Positions 1 through 10,554 of a DNA stretch of 64,000 bases are shown here, piece after piece. The DNA comes from Bombyx mori (lineage: Eukaryota; Arthropoda; Insecta; Lepidoptera; Bombycidae), in contig NC_085114.1 in assembly GCF_030269925.1 (NCBI RefSeq), forward strand, positions 15,146,001-15,210,000, given 5' to 3'. The translations under genes were made by a program, and so were the position numbers. Under the pieces are notes generated by a model. That model made no database searches. It was not told the DNA's origin and saw only the letters and a program-made list of their open reading frames with translations. Within the stretch, counting starts at the first letter, position 1. Each line of letters starts with the position of its first letter.

Positions 1-420
1 ACGCTTTAGAATCTAGAAATCTCCTCTGATCGCTAAAGCAATATGACATGTTTTTCAAACTAGAACCGAAATTAGCTCTTACTTTGCTAGCGTTTTTACA
101 CCAATAAAATATGTTGCTTGTAACCCAAATATACATTATGTTGTGTTCTCGTGGGAAATTAATGGAGAATATTAAGGTTATATCCAGTTCCATCAGGGAT
201 TGGGGTTTTTATTTTTTAAAACCTGGCGCGAACACACCTTAATTGACTGCGGGACTGATTGTGAACTGGATAATTGAACTCTTGTTGTATCCTTTATTCG
301 TATTGTAAATTTACGCAATCCTGACGCTTGAGGTACATGGATATTTTTTAGATCTGTATCGTCTTAAATTTGTCTTTTTTCACAACTAAACATCGTGCTT
401 ATTCTGAAAAAAAAAAACAA
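1..420. other. Left flank, no feature recognised
   Basis: A+T-rich sequence with no open frame, repeat or splice-site pair that I can support. It lies upstream of the first visible exon of the host gene, so it may be intron or intergenic. Confidence 0.4.
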
Positions 421-838
421 TTTTATGGACCATCATCATCATCATCATTATCCTGCCCTTCTCCCAGTCACCTGGGGTCGACGCAACATGTTTGCTCCTT
501 CCATACTCTTCTATCATATACCATTTCTTCGCTCACTCCCCTCCTACCCATATCGACTTTCACACAATCCATCCATTTCTTCTTAGGTCTACCTCTTCCT
601 CTAAATCCTTCCACATTCATAGTTAACACTCTCTTAACAACCTCATTTTCTTTTCGTCTCATCACATGACCATACCATCCCAAACGCGCACTCCTCAGCT
701 TCTCTGTCACAGGTGCCACTTTCAGACTTCCTCTAACATATTCATTCCGTATTCTATCCATTCTCGTTACTCCACACATCTATCGCAACATTCGCATCTC
801 TGCTGCATGCAATCGCCTTTCATCCGCCACTTGGACCA
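421..838 (-). mobile_element. RTE-like LINE, 3' end fragment
   Basis: Read on the minus strand, 837 to 468 encodes the C-terminal end of a non-LTR reverse transcriptase polyprotein. It has the basic RGRGRPKKKW block and a preceding LGWYGHVMRR block, both typical of the C-terminus of RTE-type endonuclease/reverse transcriptases. One in-frame stop (TAG where the family usually has Trp) sits just upstream of the Met at 779, so the copy is dead. After the stop the element runs into a (ATG)n tail at about 426-446, seen on the + strand as a run of CAT. Simple trinucleotide tails of this kind are normal for RTE elements. The 5' end is truncated near 838. The clade call is from motif memory, not from an alignment. 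Confidence 0.7.
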
Positions 839-1192
839 TACTCTAATAATTAAAACTCAATATACAGTTTTTGATCGTTACGAGAAATTTCTCTAATAAG
901 AATTGTTTTTAATTATTTTTGTGTTTGCTATTGTATTAATGGTTGGTAAGTCGTATTGTGTGGCGTGTCCTAACCTATATACACCACGAAGAAGTCATGC
1001 GTTCCCGTTTCAAGGGTAAGGTTGCAATTCCACAATACGATTGGAATGACGACACGCATGCTTTAAAGTCAGTGGTGGCATTCACGGCGCTATGTCTATA
1101 GACTTTGGCAATAATTTAACGTCAGATGAGATGCGGGCTTGGCACTTATTGAAGCATTCCAAATAGGTCTTAAGCGCTACCTTCCCGGGACA
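839..1192. other. Unassigned stretch
   Basis: No coding, RNA or repeat signal recognised between the LINE fragment and the first Bm1 copy. Confidence 0.4.
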
Positions 1193-1419
1193 TTTTTTTT
1201 TATTGCGGTGGACGAGCTCACAGCCCACCTGGTGTTAAGTGGTTACTGGAGGCCATAGACATCTACGACGTAAATGCGCCACCCACCTTGAGATATAAGT
1301 TCTAAGGTCTCAAGTATAGCTACGACGGCTGTCCCACCCTTCAACCCGAAACGCATTACTGCTTCACGGCAGAAATGGGCAGGGTGATGGTACCCACCCG
1401 CGCGGTCCTACCACCAGTA
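1193..1419 (-). repeat. Bm1 SINE, 3' part
   Basis: Minus-oriented copy. The T-run and ATTGC at the left are the reverse of the AGCAATAAA tail, followed by the conserved body. The copy stops at CTACCACCAGTA on the right, so the tRNA-like head is missing. Confidence 0.9.
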
Positions 1420-1706
1420 AAAAATATTATTATTAGCGCCTATCCTAGTCTCTAGGAACGGTTGCGATACACCTTGTAAGCTTAAACGAGGCATACCAAT
1501 CGCTTCGAAAGACAAAACGTTCTCCCACGCGCACTGTGTACTGAGTACAATAAAATCCAATAATCCTAAACTCGACGCGTTGACAAATCGTCGAGCGCTC
1601 GTGTACTTCTAGATAGTCGGGTGATCGTCGGCAAATGACACGCTCGACGTTAACTCGACGGCTGACTGGTATCCAGTTAAGCGTCGCTCAGAATATTCGT
1701 ATTGTC
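1420..1706. other. CpG-containing unassigned stretch
   Basis: It contains several TCGAC/GTCGAG motifs and more CpG than its surroundings, but no open frame or repeat that I could name. Confidence 0.3.
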
Positions 1707-1709
1707 TAA

Positions 1710-2173
1710 AGGCTTCGTCAAACAGAACGCGTATTTAGCGCTGCCTTTTGACGTCGCACTCTTTTCATGTCACACAAATTGACTAGATGAGTCCAACGAT
1801 CCTTGACGCAACGCATTCACCAAATCATAGTGCCTTTCGATAGCAGTGTGAAAAGTTAAAAGTATTAAGATGTCGAGTGATTCAGATGTGGCATTGTATA
1901 AGTATGGGTATTTTCTAACTATTTCTATCAAATTTTCGGGCATTATCCAGTATTTTAATACACATTCACTCGGACTAAAATAAAATTTGTAAAAAATTAG
2001 AACGCCTGACGTCAAAGCGTCCTGAAGCCGTAACATAGCGTTGCGTACTTATAGCGCTGGGGCTCTGTTTGACGGTATGTTACCATAGTAGTACAACACA
2101 TGTCGGCGTCATAGCGCGCCGTTAGTTTAGCGCTCTGACGCGCGTTAATTACGCGTTCTGTTTGACGAAGCCT
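1710..2173 (-). mobile_element. Harbinger-type (PIF) DNA transposon remnant
   Basis: The element is bounded by perfect 24-bp terminal inverted repeats beginning AGGCTTCGTCAAACAGAACG (1710-1733 and the reverse complement at 2150-2173). A 3-bp duplication TAA flanks it on both sides (1707-1709 and 2174-2176). A 3-bp TWA target duplication is the hallmark of PIF/Harbinger elements. At 464 bp it is far too short to encode transposase, so it is non-autonomous. It contains a minus-strand open frame resembling a MADF domain start. I inferred the strand from that frame. Confidence 0.7.
1770..2036 (-). pseudogene. MADF-like protein fragment inside Harbinger element
   Basis: An 88-residue minus-strand open frame. 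Its middle reads ENLIEIVRKYPYLYNATS, which fits the first helix and turn of MADF domains (a hydrophobic-charged Leu-Ile-x-x-Val stretch, then a Tyr-Pro-x-Leu-Tyr turn). The region after about residue 55 does not continue the domain, as expected if the middle of the gene was deleted. PIF/Harbinger elements commonly carry a second gene for a Myb/MADF-type protein, so the context agrees with the match. The first ~30 residues look like read-through of non-coding sequence. It is not a host gene. Confidence 0.45.
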
Positions 2174-2548
2174 TAAGTTCGACGCTTATGAACCCCTCGC
2201 GAGTCAAGTGGTTAGTCAGCTGTCCTGACTACTACGGCATCTGGTACTACGGGGTCTGTGTCGGAGCCTTGTCGTAATTAAAATATATATCAAAGATATT
2301 TGGTTCTCGAAAATATTTGCTCTTGTAGCGGAGTTTATGTAACAACGGAGAAAATCCTCATTAATTCCCCTAATTAATTGTGTAATGTTTTTGGACATTT
2401 ATGTCGCAGAGACGTTATCTGTGTTCATATACCTACATTTCTTTATTAAGGAATAACATCGTGTAATCAAAATCATAAGCGCAAGGTTATGAACTTTATT
2501 TACGTAATTAGGGATAAGCCGGTGCGGGTAGGTACTTAATTGCCAATT

Positions 2549-2757
2549 TCTTTATTGCTTAGATGGGTGGACAAGTTCACAGCCCACCTGGTGTTAAGTG
2601 CTTACTGGAGTCCATAGACATCTACAACGTAAATGAGCTATCCACCTTGAGATAATAACTTCTAAGGTCTCAGTACAGTTACAACGGTAAACGCATTACT
2701 GCTTCACGGCGGAAATAGGCAGGGCGGTGGTACCTACACGTGCGGGCTCACAAGAGG
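2549..2757 (-). repeat. Bm1 SINE, 3' part
   Basis: Minus-oriented, with a small internal deletion after the CAGTACAGTTACAACGG block. It ends at the sequence complementary to the conserved GACCTCTTGTGAG motif. Confidence 0.85.
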
Positions 2758-3137
2758 TCACTTAGGACGTATTTGAGTATTCATTTGTACCTGTTTCAAG
2801 ACTGGAAGAGTAGCATTATAATACAATGTAGATTTGGACTTTAATATGGTAGCTTCCGCATTGTTATATGTACGGAGTCCTATAATAACAATCGTCCTCT
2901 CATAACCACTTAATACCAAGTAGGTCACGAGTCCAACAAAAGCTTGTAACTTTAACAAAAAACAGCAGCACCTTTCAAATTGCATTACACGAACTAATGA
3001 AGGCTAATAGTACTTCCCGATCTAATGAAAAACAATCAAACAACTTCCTTCTTCGAAACTCTAAGATAAAAGTCACTCAGAAAACAAACTGAACTCTCTT
3101 AGGGGGAATTAAATTTGGTTTTTTTTCTGATTCGCAG

Positions 3138-3202
3138 GCCGGCGGACGCCGCACCAGCAGCCCAGGACTTTCACCCATCGAGCATGATCGGTTAACGCCA
3201 AA
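3138..3202 (+). promoter_or_regulatory. 5' UTR segment with splice acceptor and minimal uORF
   Basis: A polypyrimidine run followed by TTCGCAG (ending 3137) is a good 3' splice site, so the first coding exon is internal to the transcript and at least one upstream non-coding exon exists. The UTR holds a four-codon upstream frame at 3184-3195 (ATG ATC GGT TAA) that stops 7 nt before the main start. The main start context CAAAATG is close to the insect optimum, which is why I chose 3203. Confidence 0.6.
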
Positions 3203-3815
3203 ATGACTATTGTCAAATTAAAATTTCTTTATTTGCTACTGAAGCTGCTCCTCGCTAAATTTATCGTTAACGCCCGACCGAACCCTGACAACGTAACAGA
3301 TATCATCATAAAATTTTCAAATAACCATACCTTTATTCCAATAAATCCTGATTCTGATACTTTAGTGGTCGCCAATGACGAGGAAGCAGAAATTGATGAT
3401 TTAAAGGAGGCGGACGCAATGGTCAGCTCGGAACAACAGCGGGACAAGGAACTATCACAGAACAGCAACACTCAAAAGCGTGTGTCGAACGAAAAACGAA
3501 ACATATCAGCGCTGCTAGACGATTTAATCGATTCAGAAACTAATCGAGATGATACTATCACAGATTTACTGTTCAAGCCCGATTCAGAATTCGTCGAAGG
3601 CGTGCCGACTTTCGAATTTTTGATCGCCACCAGAATCAACGAGAGCGAAACTGGCGTTAATGAAACCAGTAGAGATGCAGGCATCGGTGACGTGCTCAAG
3701 AAGTTGGATTACGTTGAACTTGTCGAAGTGGTGAAAGCCGGTAAAGAGAACAGAAGTGCCTATATGTTGAACATAACCGGACACGAAGTCGATAACGATC
3801 TAGCGCCGGACACAA
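3203..3815 (+). CDS. Membrane protein, coding exon 1: signal peptide and ectodomain
   Basis: It encodes residues 1-204 plus the first base of codon 205. Residues 5-22 form a Leu-rich hydrophobic signal peptide with likely cleavage after Val-Asn-Ala (24). The mature ectodomain has no cysteine, is strongly acidic, and has seven N-x-S/T sequons (Asn 30, 41, 100, 146, 153, 183, 190). The stretch from about 55 to 130 is low-complexity and polar, probably disordered. The part from about 135 to 192 has more hydrophobic residues and may be folded. Reading on past the donor (ACA A|GTGAGT at 3815/3816) gives only eight more codons before a stop, and the next exon fits phase 1, so splicing here is well supported. 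I do not recognise a domain. It is probably a secreted-pathway, cell-surface glycoprotein region. Confidence 0.85.
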
Positions 3816-3967
3816 GTGAGTATTCATTGTAGTGCTTTGAGAATCCGCTGGTTAGTTCCAGTTTGATTGGTTTATGTGATTGTAAATCACCTTAATTACC
3901 TATTCTCCATAAGACGTGTACGACCATGTACGATAGAAACAGAAGAAGGTTACATTTACCATTTGCT

Positions 3968-4219
3968 TACTGGTGGTAGGACCTCTTGTGAGTCCGCACG
4001 GGTAGGTACCACCGCCCCGCTTATTTCTGCCGTGAAGCAGTAATGCGTTTCGGTTTGAAGGGTGGGGCAGCCGTTGTGACTATACTGAGACCTTAGAACT
4101 ATATCTCAAGGTGTGTGGCGCATTTACGTTGTAGATGTCTATGGGCTCCAGTAACCACTTAACACCAGGTGGGCTGTGAGCTCGTCCACACATCTAAGCA
4201 ATAAATAATAAAAAAAAAG
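3968..4219 (+). repeat. Bm1 SINE, 3' part
   Basis: Starts at TTACTGGTGGTAGG and runs to CTAAGCAATAAATAATAAAAAAAA. The tRNA-like head is absent. It is one of about ten copies that begin at this same internal point. Confidence 0.92.
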
Positions 4220-4345
4220 ATACGAGAGAGAGAGAGGAGTGAGTGTTGAGATGACGGCTGATAGAAGAGAATAGAATAGAAAATTAGCTGGGCCGACCCC
4301 ACCTAGTGGGATAAGGTGGAGACAAAGAAGAAGAAGACTTACAAG
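4220..4345 (+). repeat. (GA)n tract and LINE-like 3' tail
   Basis: A short (GA)n run is followed by a segment ending in a block resembling the 3' end of RTE-type LINEs (GACCCCACCTAGTGGGATAA, then an AGAAGAAG tail). I inferred this from its likeness to the minus-oriented fragment at 11987-12115. Confidence 0.45.
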
Positions 4346-5814
4346 AACTTTTAATATTGATTTATATGATTTTAAATTATTATTATTAAATTCATTTATT
4401 TCAGATAAAATTATTAATCCATATTAATTAGTTAGTAACAGTAATTTCTTAAAAATATGCTAGTAAGAACATAGTGACAAAACGAAAGTAAAGAACAACA
4501 TACAGTTACAATTAGAATCGTTTACCATTTCGAGCAAATTTATGGACCTTTCTACAATGGTTGGGAAAAGGTCAATGTCATCTCGAGAACATCAGTTTCA
4601 GTTTATGAATCAGTCAGTCAGAATAAGTAATGATAAACAGATAGATGTGTTTACGTGACTACTTGTAATAGGATATATTGTGCGTTGTATAATGGGCATC
4701 ATCACTTTATGGATCTGCCGCAAAAAGTTCGAGAGGCAGAACAACTGTTCTTACAGTCAAACTTAAAATCGTGTTTTATAGCTCAAGAGACGCGGTAGGA
4801 TTTGGGATTTGTAGACACATAACAGTATTCTGGACGGTAACTCCTATATTTATCCACAGAAATAAATAATAATAACGCAACCTTACATTGTTAATAGCAA
4901 TGCACTGAGCGTACTTTCGTGTAGTTAGATATTCACTTTGTAGTCCATTTTGGCTCCAGCAGGGCCACAAGATGGAATGTGGGCTATAATGCCAGATGCC
5001 CTTGAAAAAAGATTAAATAATTTTGTTGAAATAGGAAAATAATATAGGAAAATAAGTTAATACCCAAGTATAATGGGGTGGTAAGTGACTAAACTCAAGC
5101 AGGAAATTTGGTAGTAGCAAGCAATATTAGTGTGTACTAATGGATAACAGTAAGCTTTAAAACAGGGGGTGTATCTCAATTGTATAACGCCTAATTGCAA
5201 CTCTTGATGGCTTCGTTGTATGGGCATATACAATACGTAGAATGAATGTCATCCTACTAATAAATTAATACTCATTCAAATCAAAGGGTTAGATCCGTGT
5301 TAAATAACAAAACAATACAAGTGTCTGTTCGAGGTCCGCTTTGTGCCCGTAAACGTGACAAATTAGGGACCTTCGTACAATATTCATGTAGCAATACCGC
5401 GCAGTCCGGAGATTGGAGCGATAAAGTATGTTTACGTAATAAATTAGGTCCAATTCACAAAGGTTCTTTTTGTATTGGACACTTGAGCGCACGATCTTCA
5501 ACAAGTGTGAAATGCGTGTGAAATGTAAAATTTTTGCGGTTTGTTCGCGGCAGAATCCAATATCTAACAATAATCACGCGTTAACTTTGCCTACTTCTTG
5601 TCTATTCCGAATCAATGTCTCCGTTTTTTAAGGTCTTTTGTAACTCGAAGACTGTTCTTTAACAATCATTTTGTAATATAACTCCATACTTAACAAAAGT
5701 AAATGAAATATTTTACGCGTTTCCATATATTACATGATAAAATTTCATCCTGGAAGATGGTTCATATTCATGACCACAGACGGTACCTTCTCGATGATCT
5801 GGAGCCAAGGACAG

Positions 5815-5932
5815 GGCACGGTAGGCAGCAGGTTGGCTCTGCCCCTGGCATTGCTAACGTCCATGGGCGACTGTAATCACTCACCACCAGGTGAGCCGTA
5901 TGCTTGTCTGCCTATAAGGATAATAAAAAAAA
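5815..5932 (+). mobile_element. Jockey-like LINE 3' tail fragment
   Basis: It matches the 3' tail of the LINE at 48.75-51.49 kb: GGTAGGCAGC, then CCATGGGCGACTGTAATCAC, then a GTCTGCCTA tail with a short A-rich end. The copy is severely 5' truncated. The open frame that runs through it is chance. Confidence 0.75.
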
Positions 5933-6410
5933 CCTTCGATGCATTGACCGACATATCTATAAGCTTACGAATCATAATAAATATAATATGTACATATTAT
6001 TATATTTAATACCTTAAAAAGTTAGAGCAGAAAGCGTAATAAGTTAATAAATAACACTCCAACCTTCTACATGACGCGGAGGCTACATATGAAGCTTTTT
6101 CATCTACACTTTATACATAATTCATAAATAGGCTACCCTCGTATGCGAGCTTTCAGTGCTCGGTTCAAGGAGAAGCTTTTAATTTTAATTCGAAGGGTAA
6201 ATTAATATTGTTCGAAACAGGTAGTATATTTTAGCTTTTCATATTTTGTAACTAAATAAGATTATTTTATGTTATTATTTATTTGCACCCATCTGGGTAG
6301 TGATTTTCAAACTAAATTCGAATTTTACGGAATAATCCTAGATTTATTTTAAGAACGCTAACAAAAATTCTTCATAATTGTGAATCCAATAGAAAAAAAA
6401 TGTTATTATT

Positions 6411-6673
6411 TTTAAACGAGAAATTCTTGTATATTAATATATATGTATATAATCTGAATCTCGGAAACGGATTTCGGGGGCAATAAATCGATCTAGCTAC
6501 GATTTATTTTCAGAAAATGTTGTTTTATTCGGATTTTCAATAATCAACTCTTCCCGACATCTATTGGCGAATAATAATACTATTTTTTTTAATTGAGGGC
6601 AACTGACCCCTTTAGAGACACAACAAGATGGCGTTATCAAAAAAAAAACGAGCGTAGCTCGGTCATCATCTAG
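6411..6673 (+). mobile_element. Helitron-like element, family E
   Basis: Same family as 7673-7966 and 40795-41101. It ends with a small hairpin (CGAGC...GCTCG) and then CTAG followed by T, the Helitron-type 3' end. The copy has an internal deletion after the ATCTCGGAAACGG block. Confidence 0.65.
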
Positions 6674-7261
6674 TTATATATTTTACTAGCATTTATCATC
6701 ATCTGTTATTGTTAATGGCAGACAGTGTTTCACTCATCAAACGGTAAGTGGTTACCATTAATCGTAAGTACCAGTAATGTCGAGGGTATAGGGAAGTTAC
6801 TGCATTGATACACGTAGGATTTCGTCTCAAAGAAAATGACGATATTCATACTGTCTTCAAGTTACTCTTGTCATAATTGGATCAGTGATCAGCTTCGGAT
6901 ATTATTGTATATGTATTATGAATTATATAATGAAAACAGAAGTATCCGATGTGTACATTGAAGAAAAGCAATTAAAATAGAAGCAAGAAATTTATAGAAT
7001 TATTTACTGTCCGTCTGTGTTATTACAGTTTTCCGGACATTAATTAGGAGCAGAATTTAATAGGCTTTCATCATAATAAGATGTTGAAAAAAGTTGCCAT
7101 TCAAAGACATTTGGAAATTACATTTATAAATTTTGGTATTAGATGTTATATTACGTGAGCAACTCTTATTACCTTCTTACGTTTTAACATTCGAACCACT
7201 GAACAGATTTTAATGAAATTAGGTATAGGCTACTTCCCATCCGACTGTAGAGCGTAGATCT

Positions 7262-7412
7262 TTTTATTTTTATTTGTTTTATTGGTTAAACGGGTGGACG
7301 AGCTGACGGTCTGCCAGGTGTTAAGTGGTTACTGGAGTTTAAAGACATCTACGACCTAAATGCTGCCATCTTGAGACATGAGTTCCAAGGTCTCACGGGT
7401 CTAGAGGGTCGC
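7262..7412 (-). repeat. Degenerate Bm1 SINE fragment
   Basis: The tail and body are recognisable (GGTGGACGAGCTGAC, CAGGTGTTAAGTGGTTACTGG), but substitutions and deletions are many. Confidence 0.7.
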
Positions 7413-7672
7413 CACGCAGGCGAATGCGTAGAGGAAAGCTAGTTCTAAAAGAAACATGTTTTACTAGTTAATACGTAAATTCTTAAATTACTGTTTTTCC
7501 CTTCAATATTGCGCTATAATTATGACGATCAGTCTAGCTGCCTTCATATTAGGTCCGGCTAGTGCTTGGAATTGCAGACTCGAAATTTCCCGAAGAAGGG
7601 GACACAGATGACGGCGAAAGGAATTTAGATACCGTAGCATAGAGATACAGTTGGTTAGGACTATGATTTGAA

Positions 7673-7966
7673 TCTTATACTCTTAAACGAGCAATTCTTG
7701 TATATTAATATATATATATAATCTGAATTTCGGAAACGGCTCCAACGATTTTCATAAAATTTAGTATACAGGGGATTTCGGGGGCGATAAATCGATCTAG
7801 CTACGATTTATTTTCAGAAAATGTTATTTTATTCGTGTTTTCAATAATCAACTCATCCCGACATCTATTGGCGAATAATAATACTATTTTTCTTTATTAA
7901 GGGCAACTAACCGCTTTAAAGACACAACAAGATGGCGTTATAAAAAAAAACCTAGTCATCATCTAG
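7673..7966 (+). mobile_element. Helitron-like element, family E
   Basis: Begins TC after an A at 7672 and ends CTAG before a T at 7967, the A|T target rule of Helitrons. The body contains the conserved CGGAAACGGCTCCAACGATT block and GATGGCGTTAT near the 3' end. No protein is encoded. Confidence 0.7.
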
Positions 7967-8468
7967 TTTTGTATTGGTACTCAATATAGATCAATATAAT
8001 GATGGCGTTATCAAAAAAAAAAGTCATCGTCTATTACTATAGATATGAGATAGTAAAATTTTGTAATATATTAAAGTGTCAGTTTAAAAATAATTCTAGT
8101 TGATTTCTTTCGTACTGTAAACGCTGACAACTATAGAAAACAAAATTCAGTGTGAATGAAAAACAAAACAGTTCACGTATTCTACGACCGTATTAGGCGG
8201 TTTAGCGTTAAAATTGAAACGATTTGTTTTGGCACTAGTCGACATTCTTGATGCTAGATTGTCTTCACGGCTCATGGGCATCACAAATGGGAATGGAGCT
8301 TAACTTCAGATATGAAACCGTAGACATAATAGTCCTGTATAACGGCAGTCGGGTTCTTCAAAATGGGACGTATGATTGATTAACGACAGAAATGGACAGG
8401 AAGCTTGCCGGTGTGCTGGGTCACAATAGTAGATCGTAGTCCAATAGTATAATATAATACTTAGATAC

Positions 8469-8890
8469 TGCGAAGTCGTACGATGCATTCGTGTTGAGCG
8501 ATGCACCGGTGTTGGAATCACAGACGGATACCAATTTTTCTAATGAAATATGTACTCGACAAATGTTCACGATTGACTTCCACGATGAATGAATAAGATC
8601 GTGTAATAAAAAGCAAACCCGCCAAATTATAATTTGCGTAATTACTGGTGGTAGGACTTCACTTGAGTCCGCATGGGTAGGTACCACCACCGCCCTGCCT
8701 ATTTCTGCCGCGAAGCAGTAATGCGTTTCGGCTTGAAGGGTGGGCCAGCCGTTGTAACTATACTGAGACCTTACAACTTATATCTCAAGGTGGGTAGCGC
8801 ATTTACGTTGTGGATGTCTATGGGTTCCAGTAACCACTTAACACCAGGTGGGCTGCGAGCTCGTCCACATATCTAGGCAAAAAAAAAAAC
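8469..8890 (+). repeat. Bm1 SINE, near full length
   Basis: It lacks only the first ~25 bases of the tRNA-like head. The B-box region (GGTGTTGGAATC, mutated from GGTGTTCGAATC), the central CAAATTATAATTTGCG block and the 3' tail are all present. Confidence 0.9.
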
Positions 8891-9208
8891 ACTGCCGTTT
8901 ATTTTCCGGTCAATTTCTTAGTCGTTGGTATGAAATCCACGAGAAGAACTGGAGATGTGCTTTTCTGGGGTGATACTACACAGCCGCGGATCCGAAATAC
9001 ACAAGAAATTTTTACTTGGACAAAATAAATTTTACATAAAATAAATCGGTATAGTTAAATTAAATAACAAAATATAATTGACCGCATTACGTAGCTTCGG
9101 GCAGTCGTTTAGTAACAGAATTGCCCCAGTTTCAATATAAGTTAGCGCACGGCTCTTTACAATTGACCTAGATTTGTTGTACAACAATCCTGTAACTTTT
9201 TGCTCATG

Positions 9209-9842
9209 TTAGTATAAAAACTCTCGATTTTAGTTTTCATTTTAATTTAACTTTTTTCGTGACCATTTTTTACATATTTTTGAAGTGACAACTTCTTTAG
9301 AATCGTTGTGATTTCAAACCGTATGCAACGGAAAAAACGACAGGTAAGAGACACAAATACAAAAATGTGTAGGATGAAGCCAGCAAAGAATGAGACAGAA
9401 ATATACATACTATTTAATACAGCGCCATCTGTGAGATTTTTTAATACTAACGTGTGTATGAAAGCTCTTGTAGTGAATTTTAATTTAGGATTATACGTGA
9501 AATTAAAATATCAATTCACAGAGGGCGCTACCTTACAATTATTTACTAATGACAAAATTTTACATATACTTAAGACGTTTAGGATAATTGTATTTTAATT
9601 TTGGAAGGTTTCACTTCTACCACGTGTGAATTGCACACATTTTGTTTTTTTTTGGCTTTTCTTTCATAGCTTAGGCCGAGGTTGTACCAATATATTTTGG
9701 TATTGATTGTACGAAAACTCTCGATTTTAGTTTTTTCATTTTAATTTAACTTTTTTCGTGAATATTTTTTTATATATACTTTTTTGGTTTTCTTTTATAG
9801 CTTAGGTCGAGATTGTACTAATATATTATTGTATTGATTGAT
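9209..9842 (+). repeat. Imperfect tandem duplication, one unit carrying a MITE
   Basis: The segment AAAACTCTCGATTTTAG...TTTTTTCGTGA occurs at about 9215-9270 and again at 9713-9770. The segment ATAGCTTAGGCCGAGG...TATTGATTG occurs at about 9667-9709 and again at 9798-9840. In the first unit the two halves are separated by the 359-bp element at 9282-9640. In the second unit they adjoin with only a short T-rich spacer. Confidence 0.7.
9282..9640 (+). mobile_element. 359-bp MITE-like element, copy 1
   Basis: It is nearly identical to 42931-43289: same length, and about five differences by eye. Short inverted motifs (GAAGTGACAACTTC on the left, the complement of GAAGTGAAACCTTC on the right) sit near the ends, with a conserved ACCACGTGTGAATTGCACAC extension on the right. 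An open frame of 96 codons (9308-9598) is intact in both copies, but its product resembles no family I know and it may be incidental. Confidence 0.7.
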
Positions 9843-9924
9843 AAAGTTTATATAAATGAACAGATTAACAAACAATTATATGTAGCAGAGTGTAAGTAAT
9901 ATGTTCTTAGATTTATCTTATATG

Positions 9925-10110
9925 TCGGGGGCGGCGGCGCGCCAGGGAGCCATCCCTAAGCGGTAGTTTCCGTCATCACTCGTATTTGGTTGAACGACAG
10001 ATCGACTGACTGACTGCCTGCCAGAGACTCACTGACTGAGACGGACGGACCGTCCGATACGGACTGAATGACTGTCTGATACGGAATGCTACGACTCTGT
10101 CCACGTACCG
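9925..10110. other. GC-richer TGAC/CGGA motif patch
   Basis: Unlike its A+T-rich surroundings, this patch has GGCGGCGGCGCG, repeated GACTGACTGACTGCC motifs and a palindromic ACGGACGGACCGTCCG. The open frames across it are low-complexity and not convincing as protein. Confidence 0.4.
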
Positions 10111-10236
10111 CCATTTTATACTGTGGCGTTACGGAGTCTACCCTACATTTTGTGATATTTATCAAAACAACATTTCATCATTTAAAATAATAGTCAAAAC
10201 AACATCTTAATATTATTAAAAGTCGTTAACCACAAC

Positions 10237-10524
10237 ATATATATATAACAATGAATTGTTGTTCGCTAATCTCATAAAACTCGAGAACGGCTGGATCGGT
10301 TTGGCTAATTTTGGTCTTCAATTATTTGTGGAAGTCCAGAAAAGGTTTAAAAGGTAGATAAATATGAAAATGTTCGGAATTAAATAAAAATAATAATTTT
10401 CTTTTTCCCTTGATGTGTCCCCCGTCGGACGGATTTCTATTGTTTGTTTTAAGTTTATTTTATACAGGAGTTTAGGTCTTTTATTTATCGATTGAGGCAC
10501 TACGAAGTCTGCCGGGTCAGCTAG
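10237..10524 (+). mobile_element. Helitron-like element, family D
   Basis: Shares with 43363, 55242 and 58180 the blocks CGAGAACGGCTGGA(T/C)CG and GATTGAGG(C/T)ACTACGAAGT, ending GCCGGGTCAGCTAG. It encodes no protein. Confidence 0.65.
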
Positions 10525-10554
10525 CTTACAAATAAATTTAATGTGACTTTTTTA

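Noticed and set aside
425..447. Run of histidine codons (His6-like) in a + strand frame
   Set aside because: It is the (ATG)n tail of the minus-strand RTE-like LINE read in the wrong direction.
9308..9598. Treating the 96-codon frame in the 359-bp element as a host gene
   Set aside because: It is duplicated with the element at 42957-43247 and has no recognisable domain or splice context.
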